Below, one piece after another: positions 34,156 through 46,442 of a DNA stretch of 64,000 nt. Numbering within the stretch: position 1 is the stretch's first letter; every line of letters begins with the position of its first letter. Below the pieces are notes generated by a model. It was not told where the DNA came from. It searched no databases and saw only the letters and a list, made by a program, of their open reading frames with translations. The DNA is from Gigaspora margarita (lineage: Eukaryota; Glomeromycota; Glomeromycetes; Diversisporales; Gigasporaceae), in NCBI GenBank assembly GCA_009809945.1, contig WTPW01000705.1, positions 18,992 through 82,991 on the forward strand, read 5' to 3'. Both the position numbers and the translations under genes were made by a program.

Positions 34156-35900
34156 TATATAGTGAAGTGATTTGGCAATTTAATAAAACTTTGAAAGACC
34201 AAAAACGATTGTTAATTTTTTGTTTCATGATTTTGATTGGTTTTTTAGCAAAGTAATTGTGTATAGGCGCGTAATAACTCGCAGATGCGCGTTATTTCGA
34301 GATTTTACGCGTTATTTTGGAACGCGCATGCGCGATAATTTGAATTATCTGTCTTATTACCCAAATAACTTTGGTTATTGGATATTTACATCCAAAATAA
34401 CTATATATTACTGGGAAGTAAACAGACACGACAAAATCTTGATTTTTTTTTATGCCAACTCATATTTTAAAGCTACTGTACTGGATTTAATTTTATTAAA
34501 AGAAATTGTACTTTGCACGCGCTGAGATCATTGTTGCAACTTTAGGGCGACTGATTGATCATGTACGAAATTTACCCTAAACACTTGAAATTTTGATAGT
34601 GGATGATGCTGGTCGGTTATTTATTCTCATAATTATGTTTTCTTTGGCACGGTAATTTTAATTTAATCTATGATTTTTTACTCCAAAAATGTTGAAAGAT
34701 GGTTTCTCTGCTGAGTCAATTGAGATCTTAAAAAATTATCAAAATCTAATTCATCTTTTACTGACAAAGGCAATTATAGTAAAGCTGATATAGGAATTTA
34801 TTCGTATAGGAGAACATTGCGAGGAAAATCGGTCTTCTGCTTCATGTAAAAAAAATCTTCTATCGTATAGCAACAGTTCATAAATTAATTTTGGTCTTTT
34901 GGGTTTAAAGGCTACAAAACTTTATCCCAAAAATAAGCATGAAAATTAAGTTTAAATTATATTGTTGATGAAATCTGAACCTATTTTAATATGAAATTTT
35001 AAAATCTTTTTGGAGTAGTTTTTTTTTTTTTTTTTGCATTTTTATATTTTTAAGGAATGGACTAGGATCCAAAGTTAGGATTTATAAATGAGTATGTGAA
35101 TTTTATTAGGGTTAGTATTTTAATCCGTTGTTATTATCATACGGGAGAGCGACAGACAATAACGCCGAAGTACATCATGATAGTGATTGAGTCATTATAC
35201 CCCAGCAATACTAGATATTAACTCAACTTACCCCTTGAGCAAATTAGCGAAAAGGGGTGAAGGTTAGAAGGAATAACAACTTAAATAAATTAATGATACA
35301 ATAATTTAATCGATCATGAATCACACAGTTCACGATGAAGCAATAACTAATTAGTAAACCAAGTAAAACAAATCAACAAAACAATAATATAGTAATTAGT
35401 CAATATAACAAAAAATTCGATATAATAAGAATTCTACTCAAAACTTTATTCTAAAGGAGAAATCGCTCAGATAGAACCAGAAGATACAAGAAAAGCGAAT
35501 ACAATGGTCTTTTATATTTTAATACATTCATCGAGTCAACTTCTTCCGCCATTACTAATACTCATTTCCCTCAACACCAATTAAACTTCCCTCGCATCAT
35601 TATTTGGATTAAGACTTTTCACCCAAAACATTAATCGCCAATATTAGCAACGCGGTATAGTCGTTAAAAAGGTTGGGTACTCTCATGTATTGGGGATTAT
35701 ACCCTAACGCGTCCATAGTATATCTCAGTACAATAAATTAAAGAATGGCGCCATAATTAGCTAATTATTACAATTATATTTATTACATATTATTACATAG
35801 TTGATATAGCGAAATCCACAAAATAAACAAGTTTGGACACATACCTTAAGATGTCTTTCAATTTTGTTTAATACGTTTAATTAATTTAATCAATAATATA
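34156..35900. other. Gene-poor region with a CpG cluster at 34262-34335
   Basis: 34262-34335 holds repeated CGCGTTATTT-like words and 11 or more CpGs (GCGCGTAATAACTCG, ATGCGCGTTATTTCG, AACGCGCATGCGCG). A 101-codon plus frame crosses it but shows no domain and starts without a convincing ATG context. The remainder is AT-rich and unassigned. Confidence 0.45.
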
Positions 35901-38302
35901 AAGAATACAGATTTTTACTTATAATGATTATAATGAATTTGCTAGCTCGGGCTTAACCTTGTCATATTTTTATAATTAGCAAAAAAAAAACCATCTACGC
36001 ACCTTGCGATATGCAAAAACAATAAAAACCATCTACGCACCTTGTGATACGCAAAAACAATCGAATTATAAATTATCTTGCTAATTATCTAAAAACCAAT
36101 CAAATTATCGCTGTTTTCGAAATGGTTGAGAATAGCAGGATCACAAAAAAAAAATTTTTTTTTTGCGAATACTCGAATACTTGGCTACCTTGATACATTG
36201 ATTCCCAATTTACATTTATGCAGTGTAATTTGCCAATGTCAATACTCATACTACTCATACAATTGTTAATATTTATACAATTGTTAATGCGTATGATAAT
36301 TATAAATCTAAAATATATATTCCACTAGGAACGTACGTATGCATAGGATTCGATTATCAATTCTGATTTTTTTTTAATCGATTTACAATCCTAGCACTAT
36401 ATCGTTATGCGTATTATGCGTAATAGCTACTTTGTTACCCAACGTAAAAATTTTTTTCCTTTTTTTTTTGCTTTTGCAAATTACTTTACTACCTTGTAAT
36501 TATTTTCGATCAAATTTTTAGGATTTCGCTATTTTAATATACATTTATTATTATAATTGAATTAAGACAGTATTACAATTCAAAAGATTGAATTAACAAA
36601 GCAGTGTATCAAACAAGTAAATATAATGGATACAGAATTTAACAGATGAATAGGCCAATGGCGAGTAAGCAAATGTTTGAGAGCAAGCGAATGAATAGGG
36701 TGGGTAAATGTAATAAGGTGAGTAAGCGAATATAAAAAATTGGTATGTGGGCATAGTAGATGGGTAAGGTAAATTTTATTAAGAAATGTCGGTGAGAAGT
36801 GAGTGCGTAATAAAATGTAATGTGGTGGGTAAGTGAATTAATAGTAGGTAAATAAATGTTGGAATAATCTAATGTGATAATGGGAAATAAAATAATAAAT
36901 AAATAGATTAATATAATAGATTAATGAATGACAAATAAATCGAAATAATTAAATATAATTGCAAGCATGTGACATTTATTTGGAAGCATCTGACCGCTAG
37001 CAGAGTACATCGGTGCGATTGATGCACAAGGCGAGATTGGCTATGCTCCGGAAATAGCAACTTCGATTTGCGCCGGGTATAACCGTCATTAGCATAATTC
37101 GTAACACGTATCATCAGCCGGTGGTCTCCCACACTGCACAAAGCAGGCCGACTGGACATGAAGTAAATAAACGGCAAAATGGCAGAATTTCACCTGGGTG
37201 GGTGGGTCCGGGTGCGAACTCGCTTTTCGTAATCGCGAATTGTTCGGTCGTGTGCAGATATATGATAGCATTGTTATTAGTCATTATTAATTAATAATTC
37301 CAAATAGAGCAATTGATTAAATGACACTTATCTGAAGCATGTGCTCATGCGACCTAGACCTATTCCCAATTTATCCGGATGACCGCCAAACCAGCTTTTG
37401 ACCGGTTGCATGAATTCGGGAATTAGCAGGCGTGTCCAGCTTTTCGATCTGTTGAGCTACGTCAAATATAATCATGTTTTATGCGGATAAGCGAGAAAAA
37501 CTTTTACTCGGAAGATCTAGCAACCCTGCTAAAACTCGATAAATATGAAGATTTAGAAAAGAATTATTGAATTAGTTGATCTCAAGCACTTCTCAATTAC
37601 TGCGCTTTTCAAATAATCATAATATAAAAAAAAGTATTGTACACTAGTACTAGTACAAGTACTTGAATATCTAATAAAGCACAAATGATTCTTAGCTGAT
37701 TATTTTTTGAAGCAAAAAAAAAAAAAGACCGATGCGACATAGTCATATAACAGATACGATAATATTATATTTGAACAAAAATAGCTGTTAAAAATAATTA
37801 GCAGTTATAATATGTGGAAGTATAAAAAAAAAATTTTAGTCACCGTTACAGAACAAAAGTAGCAGCCCCAATAAAATAAAGTGCTATTTCTGAATTGCAA
37901 CTAGTTATGTAATTGTTTTAACGATGAAGTTCTAAACTTGTTTAATGATAACAATTACATTGCAAAAAAACAATTTTTTTGGTTTAATGATAACAATTAC
38001 AGAGTATTCGAGTATTCGCAAAAAATTTTTTTTGTAGATCCTGCAATTCTCAAAAACAGCTATAATCAAGTTAAAGTTTATTTTTATTTTTATTATTACA
38101 ATAAATAGAAATAATTTGATTAATCTGATCGGTTTTTAGATAATCAGTAAGATAATTAATAATTCGATTACCCTTGCGTATCACAAAGTGCGTATATGGC
38201 CGGAGGTGTTTTTTTTTTTTTTTCTAATTATAAAAACATGAGACCGCGTTGATGCGAGCTAGCAAATTCGGTATAATCATTATAAGTAAATCTGCATTCT
38301 TT
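35901..38302. repeat. 2.4-kb structure with 280-305-bp inverted arms
   Basis: Left arm 35901-36182 and right arm 37998-38302 are inverted copies: AATACAGATTTTTACTTATA with TATAAGTAAATCTGCATT, and GCGAATACTCGAATACT with its complement. The left arm carries a 34-bp tandem pair (ACCATCTACGCACCTTGCG). The core includes a degenerate TGGGTAAGTGAAT tandem (36650-36880) and a GC-richer island (36960-37560) with a 89-codon minus frame that I cannot assign. It could be a non-autonomous TIR transposon that captured foreign DNA; no target duplication was found. Confidence 0.6.
36650..36880 (+). repeat. Degenerate tandem repeat (GGGTAAGTGAATG type)
   Basis: Roughly 13-25-bp units such as GCGAGTAAGCAAATG, GGGTGGGTAAATGTAAT and GGTGGGTAAGTGAAT, G-rich on the plus strand. 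Confidence 0.55.
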
Positions 38303-39935
38303 ATTACATAATGTCCAGATTAATCCGGGCCATTATTCAAAAATAACGCCTCCAAGTGCTTATGCGGTAAATTATTATTATACATTAGGTTGGTCATTTT
38401 GCGGATCACAAGGTGTACAGATAGCCGGATATTTTTTTGTTTAATTAATTAATTAATAATTAGATAACCAATTCAATCACTTCTCAGGTTACAAGGCGGA
38501 TAAATAGGTGGCATTTATAATTAAAATGTGAATTATTACAAGTTGCAATTCGGTAATAAAAAAAAAAATTGTAACAAAAATTGATTTGATTTACGTAGCG
38601 AGTTTTACTAGATTGTGATCCGGATTCTATCTTTTTCTGTTATTTTAAAATAATTAAATTAAAATAAGATAATGATAAAATGGGGTTTTTTTTTGACGAA
38701 ATACAAAGTTAATTCAATCTTAATTGCATAATGTGCACCACAATTGCCATATGTTTGCAAAAAAAATTGTTTATAGTAAATCATAGTATTGTAGAATTCA
38801 ATGATAGCAGGTTTCATAGCAAAATTTCACAATAAATCATGATAGAATTTACGACTATGATTCAACACAAACTAAATCAAAATGAATTCATTCATCACTG
38901 TACAGGTTTTATTTTGATTTTAATTATTTTTGGTAGTTCTATTCTATTTTGAACTTGTGCTAACTGGATATTTGATTGGCTTTGTTAGCAAAAAAGAAAA
39001 AAATTCATTACTTATTTGTGGATTAGACCAGTTTTATCTTATTTAATAAATATTATTGGTGCTTTTTCGTTCTATTTTTTGAATTTGGGCTAATTACATA
39101 TGACATTTTTTTATTGGTAATATTATTGTTCATTACAAATCTATAAAAAAAAATTTGTAATGGGAAATAATTGAATGAAAAAATTTAAGTTTTGAATTAG
39201 TTTAGCTACGTATTGAAAAAAAAACTTGTGTAAAAAAATTAGACCATATCGAATTTCTGTTAAATATATAAAGGCAAAAAAAAAAATTTTTTTTTTGCTC
39301 GCGAGACTCATATATGCATACTAATAATAATGTTGCTTTTACTAATTTTATCATTTTATTTATTTATAGTTAATTATTGTTTTAATGATTTGTTTTATTT
39401 TGTATTGTTGATTTTTAGCACACTAAGGGATGGTGTGCTGAAGACCCGACGGAGGTAATAAATTTGTTATTTTTGAAAGTTTGATCCTTATATATTATTT
39501 GATAACTAATCATTTTACTTATTAAAATTAAAATTAAAATTAAAATAATAATTATTTATAAATATTTGTTGGATAATTCATGGATTCTTAACAGTAAGCT
39601 AAATTTTTTTTTATATTTATATTTTGATTTTGTAAAAGTATGCATATATGAGTCTTAGCAAAAACCGATAAAGCAAAATAAATAAAAAAACAAATAAATA
39701 AAAAACAAAGCAAAAAAAAAAACAACTAAAAAAATAATCAAATCCAAAAAAAAAATAATCAGATGTCAAAAAAAAAAAATCAATTTAAAAAAAAAAAGTT
39801 GAAATCAACAAAAAATTTACATGTATTGATCAAATTGCAATTTTGATTATTATTACATTTAAAACCATAGTTACAAACAGAAATTTGTTAAAATTTTTAA
39901 TATTAATTATATAAAAACATAAATTATATGTATTA
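38303..39935. other. AT-rich stretch with many homopolymer runs
   Basis: A diverged relative of the inverted-arm motif (TTGCGGATCACAAGGTG) occurs at 38399-38416. Otherwise A and T runs and no coding signal. ATATATGAGTCT/GACTCATATATGC pairs at 39305 and 39645 form a distant inverted repeat. Confidence 0.45.
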
Positions 39936-40428
39936 CTGTATGTGTTTGAAAATAAGCTACCTTTTTTTTTGACAAAAGTAAATTGATTTTGGTTAATTGT
40001 AAATAGTTGCTATATAGTAAAGTCTAGATTATAATATGTAAATCGATAATTATCGATTAAGTAAACTTGTTTGAAAGGTCAAAATACATATATTCTAAAA
40101 TTTTTATTAAAATTGAAGAAATCTTTATTATTTGACTTTTTGATTTTACATTCGTCGAATTTATTTTTTTAAAATTAATTTTTCGTCTAACGTAAATATT
40201 GAAAGTTAAATAATAAAATGTTCTCTGATTTTGCTAAAAATTTTAGTATATGCGTATTTTGATCTCCTGAATAAGTTTACATAAGCGATTATAATCGATT
40301 TACATAATAAAATTTGACTTTACTATGTAACGACTATTGTCGATCATGGGGTAGCTTATTTGTGGGTCTAAAGAAGGGGTTGCTTATTTGGTAATAGGCT
40401 ATTTTTGGACACATACAGTATTAAATGA
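39936..40428. mobile_element. Foldback element R, copy 2 (CTGTATGTGT ends, TA)
   Basis: 493 bp, perfect 10-bp ends CTGTATGTGT/ACACATACAG flanked by TA, inner pair AAAATAAGCTACC/GGGTAGCTTATT, palindromic body. Confidence 0.78.
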
Positions 40429-40637
40429 GATATAAAAGCTTTAATCCAGTTTCTATACATATAATTTGCATCTTAAAATAGCTATGTGTAGGTATCAATG
40501 CACACATGTGAATTAATATTATTTTGGAACAATATTTTAGTCATATATATTTTTGTATACATTATACCAAAAAATAAATTATGGTTTAAAATGATATTGA
40601 GATTGTTATAAAGTAGTTTATTTCAATTAAATCATTG

Positions 40638-40760
40638 TAGGTTTTATTGATTTAAAATTTTAGTTTATAGAAGATTATTTGTAGGTTTTATTGATTTAAA
40701 AAAGTTTATAGAAGATTATTTGTAGGTTTTATTGATTTAAAATTTTGGTTTAAAGTATTT
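40638..40760 (+). repeat. Tandem repeat of 41-43 bp, three units
   Basis: GTAGGTTTTATTGATTTAAA begins at 40638, 40681 and 40722, with GTTTATAGAAGATTATTT between. Confidence 0.8.
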
Positions 40761-41319
40761 AATATGTGATCAATTGTTAATTTATTATATTTTTTTTAAT
40801 AAGTATAAAGAAAATTTAAACTAAAAAACTAAGTTTATAAATATTTACTATTTAATTTCTTTTTATTTATATTAATTTAGTAAGTATAAAAAATATTTAT
40901 TAATCAGTAATTTATATTAATTAATTAATTATTTTTATAAAATAGAAATACTAAATAAATAAATTAACANAACAATAAATTTATAAAATTTTATTTTATA
41001 AAATATTCTATGAACTAGTACAGGATTATTTTTAAAATTTAATTTTGATCAAAACTATTAGAGCTAGATTTTCATTAAGCACTAGATTATTTTTGAATCT
41101 GGAACTATATATTGTTGCTAGTTTTTATTTAAAGTTTCAAACCAATTTTAAATTTTTCTTATAAATTTTTTTTTTTAAATAAATTAAAAATAAAAAATCT
41201 TTATAAATTTAAATATATCAATTTATCAAATAAAATATATACAAATGTTATAAAATATTTAACTAATTGATAACTAATTATAACTTTTGATAGTGATATC
41301 AAAATAATTTTCAAAGCTT

Positions 41320-42785
41320 TTAATCTTTAGTAATATCATATTTAATTTGAACAGAATCAGCTTGAGATAAATCTAAATAATGTTTTTTTAGAAAAACAAT
41401 TTAGCAATATTTAAAATATAAATTGAAAAATAAATACCTTCTTTAATTTTATTTGCAATTTCATTTGCAATTAATTTTGTGCTAATAATTTTGCTAGTGT
41501 ACATTTCATCAGAATGCTTTGGTATTGGCAATGGCAATGATTTAATAACTTTATCTGCATCTAAGAATTGCTTTTTAATTTCATTGTCATCCGAACTAGC
41601 TATTTCATCAAGCCAATTGTCTATTTTACTATAAATATCAACAGCACTAGGTCGTTCTTTTGGATTAGAATTCATGCATCTCTCAGCTAATTCAATGTAG
41701 CATTTAGGAGTTCCAGGTGCAAACTCTGGTCGCAATCCTCTACAAATATCTGCTCCAAGCTTGGCATTAAATTTACGTCCATCAAACGGTCTTTGTCCAG
41801 TTGACATCTCTGCCATCATAATACCAAACCCATAAATATCTGCTGCTTGTGTAAATTGTTTTTCTCCCGATAAAACTTCAGGAGCAACATAGGGTATGAC
41901 ACCATAAATATCGCCTTCTGAAACATCTTCATCTTGTTTTCTGGACAATCCTAAATCTGCAATATAAGATTGAGTCTTTTTATTGGTGTGTTGGCCTTGC
42001 AAAATGTTACCACTATGAAAGTCAGCATGAATATATCTTGCGAAATCGTGAATATTAAATAATTCATACGAAATATCTTTAAGTATTTGCAATTTAGTCT
42101 GCCATGTAAGTTCAACAAAGTTTTTTTCTTAAATATTTATGAAGACTCCCATTATCAGCATATTGAAATACCATAAAGCATTCTTTTGTTTCTTTATTTC
42201 GAGTTATTCCATATATTGCGAGATTGCTATCATTTAATTTACATATCATAAGACTTTTAAACTTAAAAGTTTAAAAAATAAATTAGTTCAACAAACTAGT
42301 AAATAAAGCATAAAAGCAATAAATTAACTTACTTCTTTTAAAAAATTGGTTTCTTTAGAACTGGTCAACGTTTTGAGTGCAACGATACTAGATGATTCAC
42401 GTGCTCTCCATTTTCGTACGCCATCCATCCAAGTTGCTTTGAATACAGAACCAAATCCACCTTCACCAATTTTCTTAATATCAGACAATTTATCAAATGG
42501 AATCCATTCGACCAAATCTTTATACGCATAGGTTCTAAGTTGAAACAATTTAATACAATCATCAATATCCTTATTTCCACTTGTCCATCTTGTTGTTGCT
42601 ATGTCAGGGTCGCACGATAGGCACCATGCTTCATTCGTGTTGTCTTCATTACAGTTTGTACATTTTCCATAATCAGAGTCACTACATAACGATCGCAAAA
42701 GTTATTTCATATCTACTATACAATATCATCGAATGTAAATAAACATACTGACTAAATTAATGCGAATGGATGATTTGAAGGGCAT
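41320..42785 (-). CDS. TKL-type protein kinase, four exons, one homopolymer frameshift
   Basis: Model: exon 1 42785-42745 (MPFKSS..., tentative), exon 2 42681-42333, exon 3 42261-41438, exon 4 41372-41320. Introns of 63, 71 and 65 nt; the last two have GTAAGT/GTATTT donors and TAG or AAG acceptors, the first a weaker GTTTAT donor. With one surplus base the sum is 422 codons including stop. Motifs: C21-x2-C24...C34-x2-C37 zinc-ribbon-like head, WTSGN at 46-50, glycine loop KKIGEGGFGSVFKATW (G86, G88, G91), VALK lysine 117, catalytic HADFHSGN (D210, N215), DLG D232, APE 256-258, then DIYGFG. All key residues are present, so active by motif. Exon 3 has a run of seven A (plus 42121-42127 as T) where six keep the frame: sequencing error, or a broken allele. 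Family is hugely expanded in Glomeromycotina; substrate unknown. Confidence 0.85.
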
Positions 42786-43690
42786 TACGTAACAGGTAAT
42801 GGGAAATAAGTATTTATGNNNNNNNNNNNNNNNNNNNNNNNNNNNNNNNNNNNNNNNNNNNNNNNNNNNNNNNNNNNNNNNNNNNNNNNNNNNNNNNNNN
42901 NNNNNNNNNNNNNNNNNNNNNNNNNNNNNNNNNNNNNNNNNNNNNNNNNNNNNNNNNNNNNNNNNNNNNNNNNNNNNNNNNNNNNNNNNNNNNNNNNNNN
43001 NNNNNNNNNNNNNNNNNNNNNNNNNNNNNNNNNNNNNNNNNNNNNNNNNNNNNNNNNNNNNNNNNNNNNNNNNNNNNNNNNNNNNNNNNNNNNNNNNNNN
43101 NNNNNNNNNNNNNNNNNNNNNNNNNNNNNNNNNNNNNNNNNNNNNNNNNNNNNNNNNNNNNNNNNNNNNNNNNNNNNNNNNNNNNNNNNNNNNNNNNNNN
43201 NNNNNNNNNNNNNNNNNNNNNNNNNNNNNNNNNNNNNNNNNNNNNNNNNNNNNNNNNNNNNNNNNNNNNNNNNNNNNNNNNNNNNNNNNNNNNNNNNNNN
43301 NNNNNNNNNNNNNNNNNNNNNNNNNNNNNNNNNNNNNNNNNNNNNNNNNNNNNNNNNNNNNNNNNNNNNNNNNNNNNNNNNNNNNNNNNNNNNNNNNNNN
43401 NNNNNNNNNNNNNNNNNNNNNNNNNNNNNNNNNNNNNNNNNNNNNNNNNNNNNNNNNNNNNNNNNNNNNNNNNNNNNNNNNNNNNNNNNNNNNNNNNNNN
43501 NNNNNNNNNNNNNNNNNNNNNNNNNNNNNNNNNNNNNNNNNNNNNNNNNNNNNNNNNNNNNNNNNNNNNNNNNNNNNNNNNNNNNNNNNNNNNNNNNNNN
43601 NNNNNNNNNNNNNNNNNNNNNNNNNNNNNNNNNNNNNNNNNNNNATGATTTGAAGGGCATTACGTAACAGGTAATGGGAAATAAGTATTT
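42770..43690. other. 826-N gap (42819-43644) flanked by identical 46-bp ends
   Basis: The 46 bases at 42770-42815 (ATGATTTGAAGGGCATTACG...) are repeated exactly at 43645-43690 on the other side of the Ns. This is what two overlapping contig ends look like when joined by a scaffold gap. Frames running through the Ns are meaningless. If collapsed, the kinase start lies only some 300 bp from the small Sel1 gene. Confidence 0.85.
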
Positions 43691-43867
43691 GTTATCATGA
43701 TTTGTGAACTTGTCTTATTAGTTTTTAATTTTTGATTAATAAAAGTTCTTCATACTCACGGGCTAAATAACACAAATAGTAAATATATATTTCAAATATA
43801 AATGCGTAACTGATGTATAGACGTTCCTTATGCTTACTCTCTGATAATTAATATCGGATAATTAATG

Positions 43868-43918
43868 TTGTGTGAGATATTCCCAATTTTAATGTTGTGT
43901 GAGATATTCCCAATTTTA
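43868..43918 (+). repeat. 26-bp tandem pair
   Basis: GTTGTGTGAGATATTCCCAA followed by TTTTAAT is repeated twice in the 3' flank of the small Sel1 gene. Confidence 0.8.
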
Positions 43919-43953
43919 AAATACGAGATATTATGATTAAATTATAAATTGGC

Positions 43954-44319
43954 TTACTTTTCAATCCATTCCGAATAATTATCTCTGTTTTCTTCCACAC
44001 CAATTCCATAATAGTAACAAATAGCGGTTTTAAAGATTCCGTTAGGATTGTTCATTTCTGCAGACTTTTTGTAGTGCTCAAATGCTTTGTAATTATCTTT
44101 TTCAACTCCAATTCCTAAATAATAACAATGACCAACTTTATACATTCCGTTAGAATTATTCATATCTGCCGACTTTTGATAATGAATAAATGCTTTGTTT
44201 TCATCCTTTTCAATCCCAATTCCATATTCATAACAATATCCAAGCCAGTACACTCCATCTGGATTGTTTACATCTGCTAATTTTTGGCAATCAGTAAAAC
44301 TTAGTTGAGCTTCTTCCAT
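43954..44319 (-). CDS. Small Sel1-like repeat protein, 121 aa, or first exon of a longer gene
   Basis: ATG at 44319 (MEEAQLSF) has A at -3 and G at +4; the frame is open further upstream only without an ATG. Residues 1-20 are a short head, then about two and a half Sel1-like repeats (GVYWLGYCYEYGIGIEKDEN, MYKVGHCYYLGIGVEKDNYK, IFKTAICYYYGIGVEENRDN). A stop follows WIEK, far shorter than the 598-residue relative at 29317. The stop overlaps a good splice donor (GAAAA|GTAAGC), so the coding sequence may continue by splicing toward the gap. No catalytic domain. Function inferred only as a small binding scaffold. Same strand as the kinase downstream. Confidence 0.75.
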   Translation of the reverse strand: MEEAQLSFTDCQKLADVNNPDGVYWLGYCYEYGIGIEKDENKAFIHYQKSADMNNSNGMYKVGHCYYLGIGVEKDNYKAFEHYKKSAEMNNPNGIFKTAICYYYGIGVEENRDNYSEWIEK

Positions 44320-44789
44320 TTTATTTAACGTTAAGATAAAAAAAAATTTAATGCATCGCGCAATCACTGTATATTTATTACTTACGCTGGGTGATACAAT
44401 CTTCTCGTCTAGTCAACAATATGCCTTAAATTGTGCTGATGAAGTACTAGCACTATTTAGCTATAAATAAGCATTACTTCAACGAATTATATAATTTGAT
44501 TAATATTATTTTGAGAAATTTCATACATCAGATGTCGTACATACGTATTGACAAATGAATTATAGATTTTTAGCGCCCAATCAAATGCAAGATTTTTACA
44601 CACCATTCTAGATGACATGTTATGCAAGCATGACTACGTTTCTGTGTCACATGAAGTTTTGTTACCCCAGTAAAATCCGTTAATTGATTGCTATCATTCT
44701 TTTTATCATTAACAAACACCTTATATATAGTCTTACTCACTTTTCTCATTGCTACATTTTATATCTATTACTTGTATTAATAATAATTA
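44320..44789. other. Upstream flank of the small Sel1 gene
   Basis: AT-rich with scattered CpG; no second gene or repeat recognised. Confidence 0.45.
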
Positions 44790-45024
44790 CCGTAAACTGC
44801 CGTATACAAGACCCCCTATGTAACTATACCCGGGTCTACAACGTGGTATAAAGCTTTGGTAAAATGTAAAAGACCTGGGGTATACCAATAAGAAACAACT
44901 AATAAAGTAAAATAATCCTCTCAATTATCATACTCACGCCCATACATGAGACCCACGGTCTAATTATAGGGTTTAAAATTGGTAAAATGAATTAGACCCG
45001 GGTCTTGTATATTGCAGTTTGCAG
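44790..45024. mobile_element. TA MITE with CCGTAAACTGCCGTATACAA ends
   Basis: 235 bp, ends CCGTAAACTGCCGTATACAA and TTGTATATTGCAGTTTGCAG, flanked by TA; interior has AGACCCGGGTCT palindromic words. Confidence 0.8.
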
Positions 45025-46246
45025 TATTCCATTTTCTTGTAAATTTCTTTAATTAGAGAAGTATATAAAGAGTATTGTTCCCAAAAAGAGTGTGACTTTA
45101 AAAAAGATAATAAATTGCTCTCCCTTAATATCCTAATGGTTATGCCTTATTCTGAACTCAGCAATGATTTTTATAGGTTTTACCAAGCTATAATGTTTTT
45201 TGTACTAATTGTATAAATTGGTCATTTTATTTCACATTTTATTCACATTATTAAAAAAGAAGTTCCTATTGAAGAACTTGAAAAAAAGAAAAAATAATAA
45301 AAGCCAAGTAATATAACCAAAATTCATCTGCATTATAAACTCTAGTTCTTGTTAACAAAATCGATACCAAGTATAGAAATTAAAGTAATTACTGTAATTG
45401 TATCTGCACATTAAATATATGGGTGTTATTTTGACTATGTGCATAGCATTATTTCAAGCACATGCATGGGCATTATTTTGAATATATAGGTTAATTTTTT
45501 TGAAACTATTATAATATAACATAAAAAAAAAGAATCTGCCAAATACCTTCAAATTTATTTAATAAGGTGTTTCAGTCTAATGCTTAGGTTTCTGATTCTG
45601 AATTCAATTATTGATGTATTTATTCAAAATCAGTGATTTATAAATCCTTTTTTTTAAGGTAAGGCCTTGCTTGTATCTTTATTGAGTAATTATATAAGTG
45701 GTTATATATAGTATATAAACAACTTAAATTGTACAAGGACGAATACATATAAATTACATGCAAGTATAGAAGCTCAAACTAGTTTATCTGCAACCTAAAC
45801 CTACTAGAGTAGTCAAGACTTACCTAGATTTGAATGGATAAAATATTGTTTGTTGGGTACTATATTTAATACCAAATGCTAATTTTACAAAGGGCTTGGT
45901 CTATTGGTAGGCAGTTATTAGAGTCAGAATATAGCTAATTTGGAAGACCACAAAGGCAGCTATCTATTAATTTTTATAATTAACCTTATTTAAATAATAA
46001 TAAATTCTTTTACAATTATAAATTTTTATTTGAAATTCTATATCTAATTATCAAAAAAGCTGGCTTTTTTATCTTCAAATAACTCTTATATATTTTTTGA
46101 TTTTGAAATTTTATACTAAACCCATAAATATTTAATATTATATTGTTAATAATTAATTTTAAAAAAGGGATATAAGATTAATTGAGCTATATATATAAAT
46201 GTATTTAATAAAAGCACACATTATTTTAAAGCATATATGGGTATTA
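45025..46246. other. AT-rich stretch, one weak tRNA-like word
   Basis: TGGTCTATTGGTAGGC at 45898-45913 resembles a box A, but no box B follows at the right distance. No coding signal. Confidence 0.4.
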
Positions 46247-46442
46247 TAGGGCTCCAAAAAACTCTGGTATAACTTAGATTAGAGTTTGTATAAAGTTTGT
46301 ATTATTTTAGCCAAATGGATATATAAAATAGAGCAAATTTTAAAAAAAAATTATTATATAAAAATGCAATTTTTAATGAATATTTATACAAATTTCATTT
46401 TTAAGTAACATCTAAGTCATATTAGAGTTCTTTAGGGTTCTA
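46247..46442. mobile_element. hAT-like MITE, TAGGGCTCC ends
   Basis: 196 bp with ends TAGGGCTCC and GGGTTCTA, inner inverted AACTTAGATTAGAG and relatives. The termini resemble MITE B; no clear target duplication. Confidence 0.55.

Noticed and set aside
34220-34525. Plus-strand frame of 101 codons over the CpG cluster
   Set aside because: No recognisable domain and no support from context; the cluster explains its unusual composition.
37195-37235. tRNA T-arm (GAGTTCGCACCC on the minus strand)
   Set aside because: The short match to box B lacks stems and a box A; it lies in the GC-richer island of unknown origin.
36908-37271. Protein gene in the GC-richer island (89-codon minus frame)
   Set aside because: No domain, no splice sites recognised and the frame ends in low-complexity sequence; left as unassigned.
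42785-43667. Long frames across the N gap
   Set aside because: They consist of unknown bases; only the few flanking codons are real sequence.
45898-45960. tRNA gene
   Set aside because: A box A-like word is present, but there is no box B, no acceptor stem pairing and no anticodon arm.
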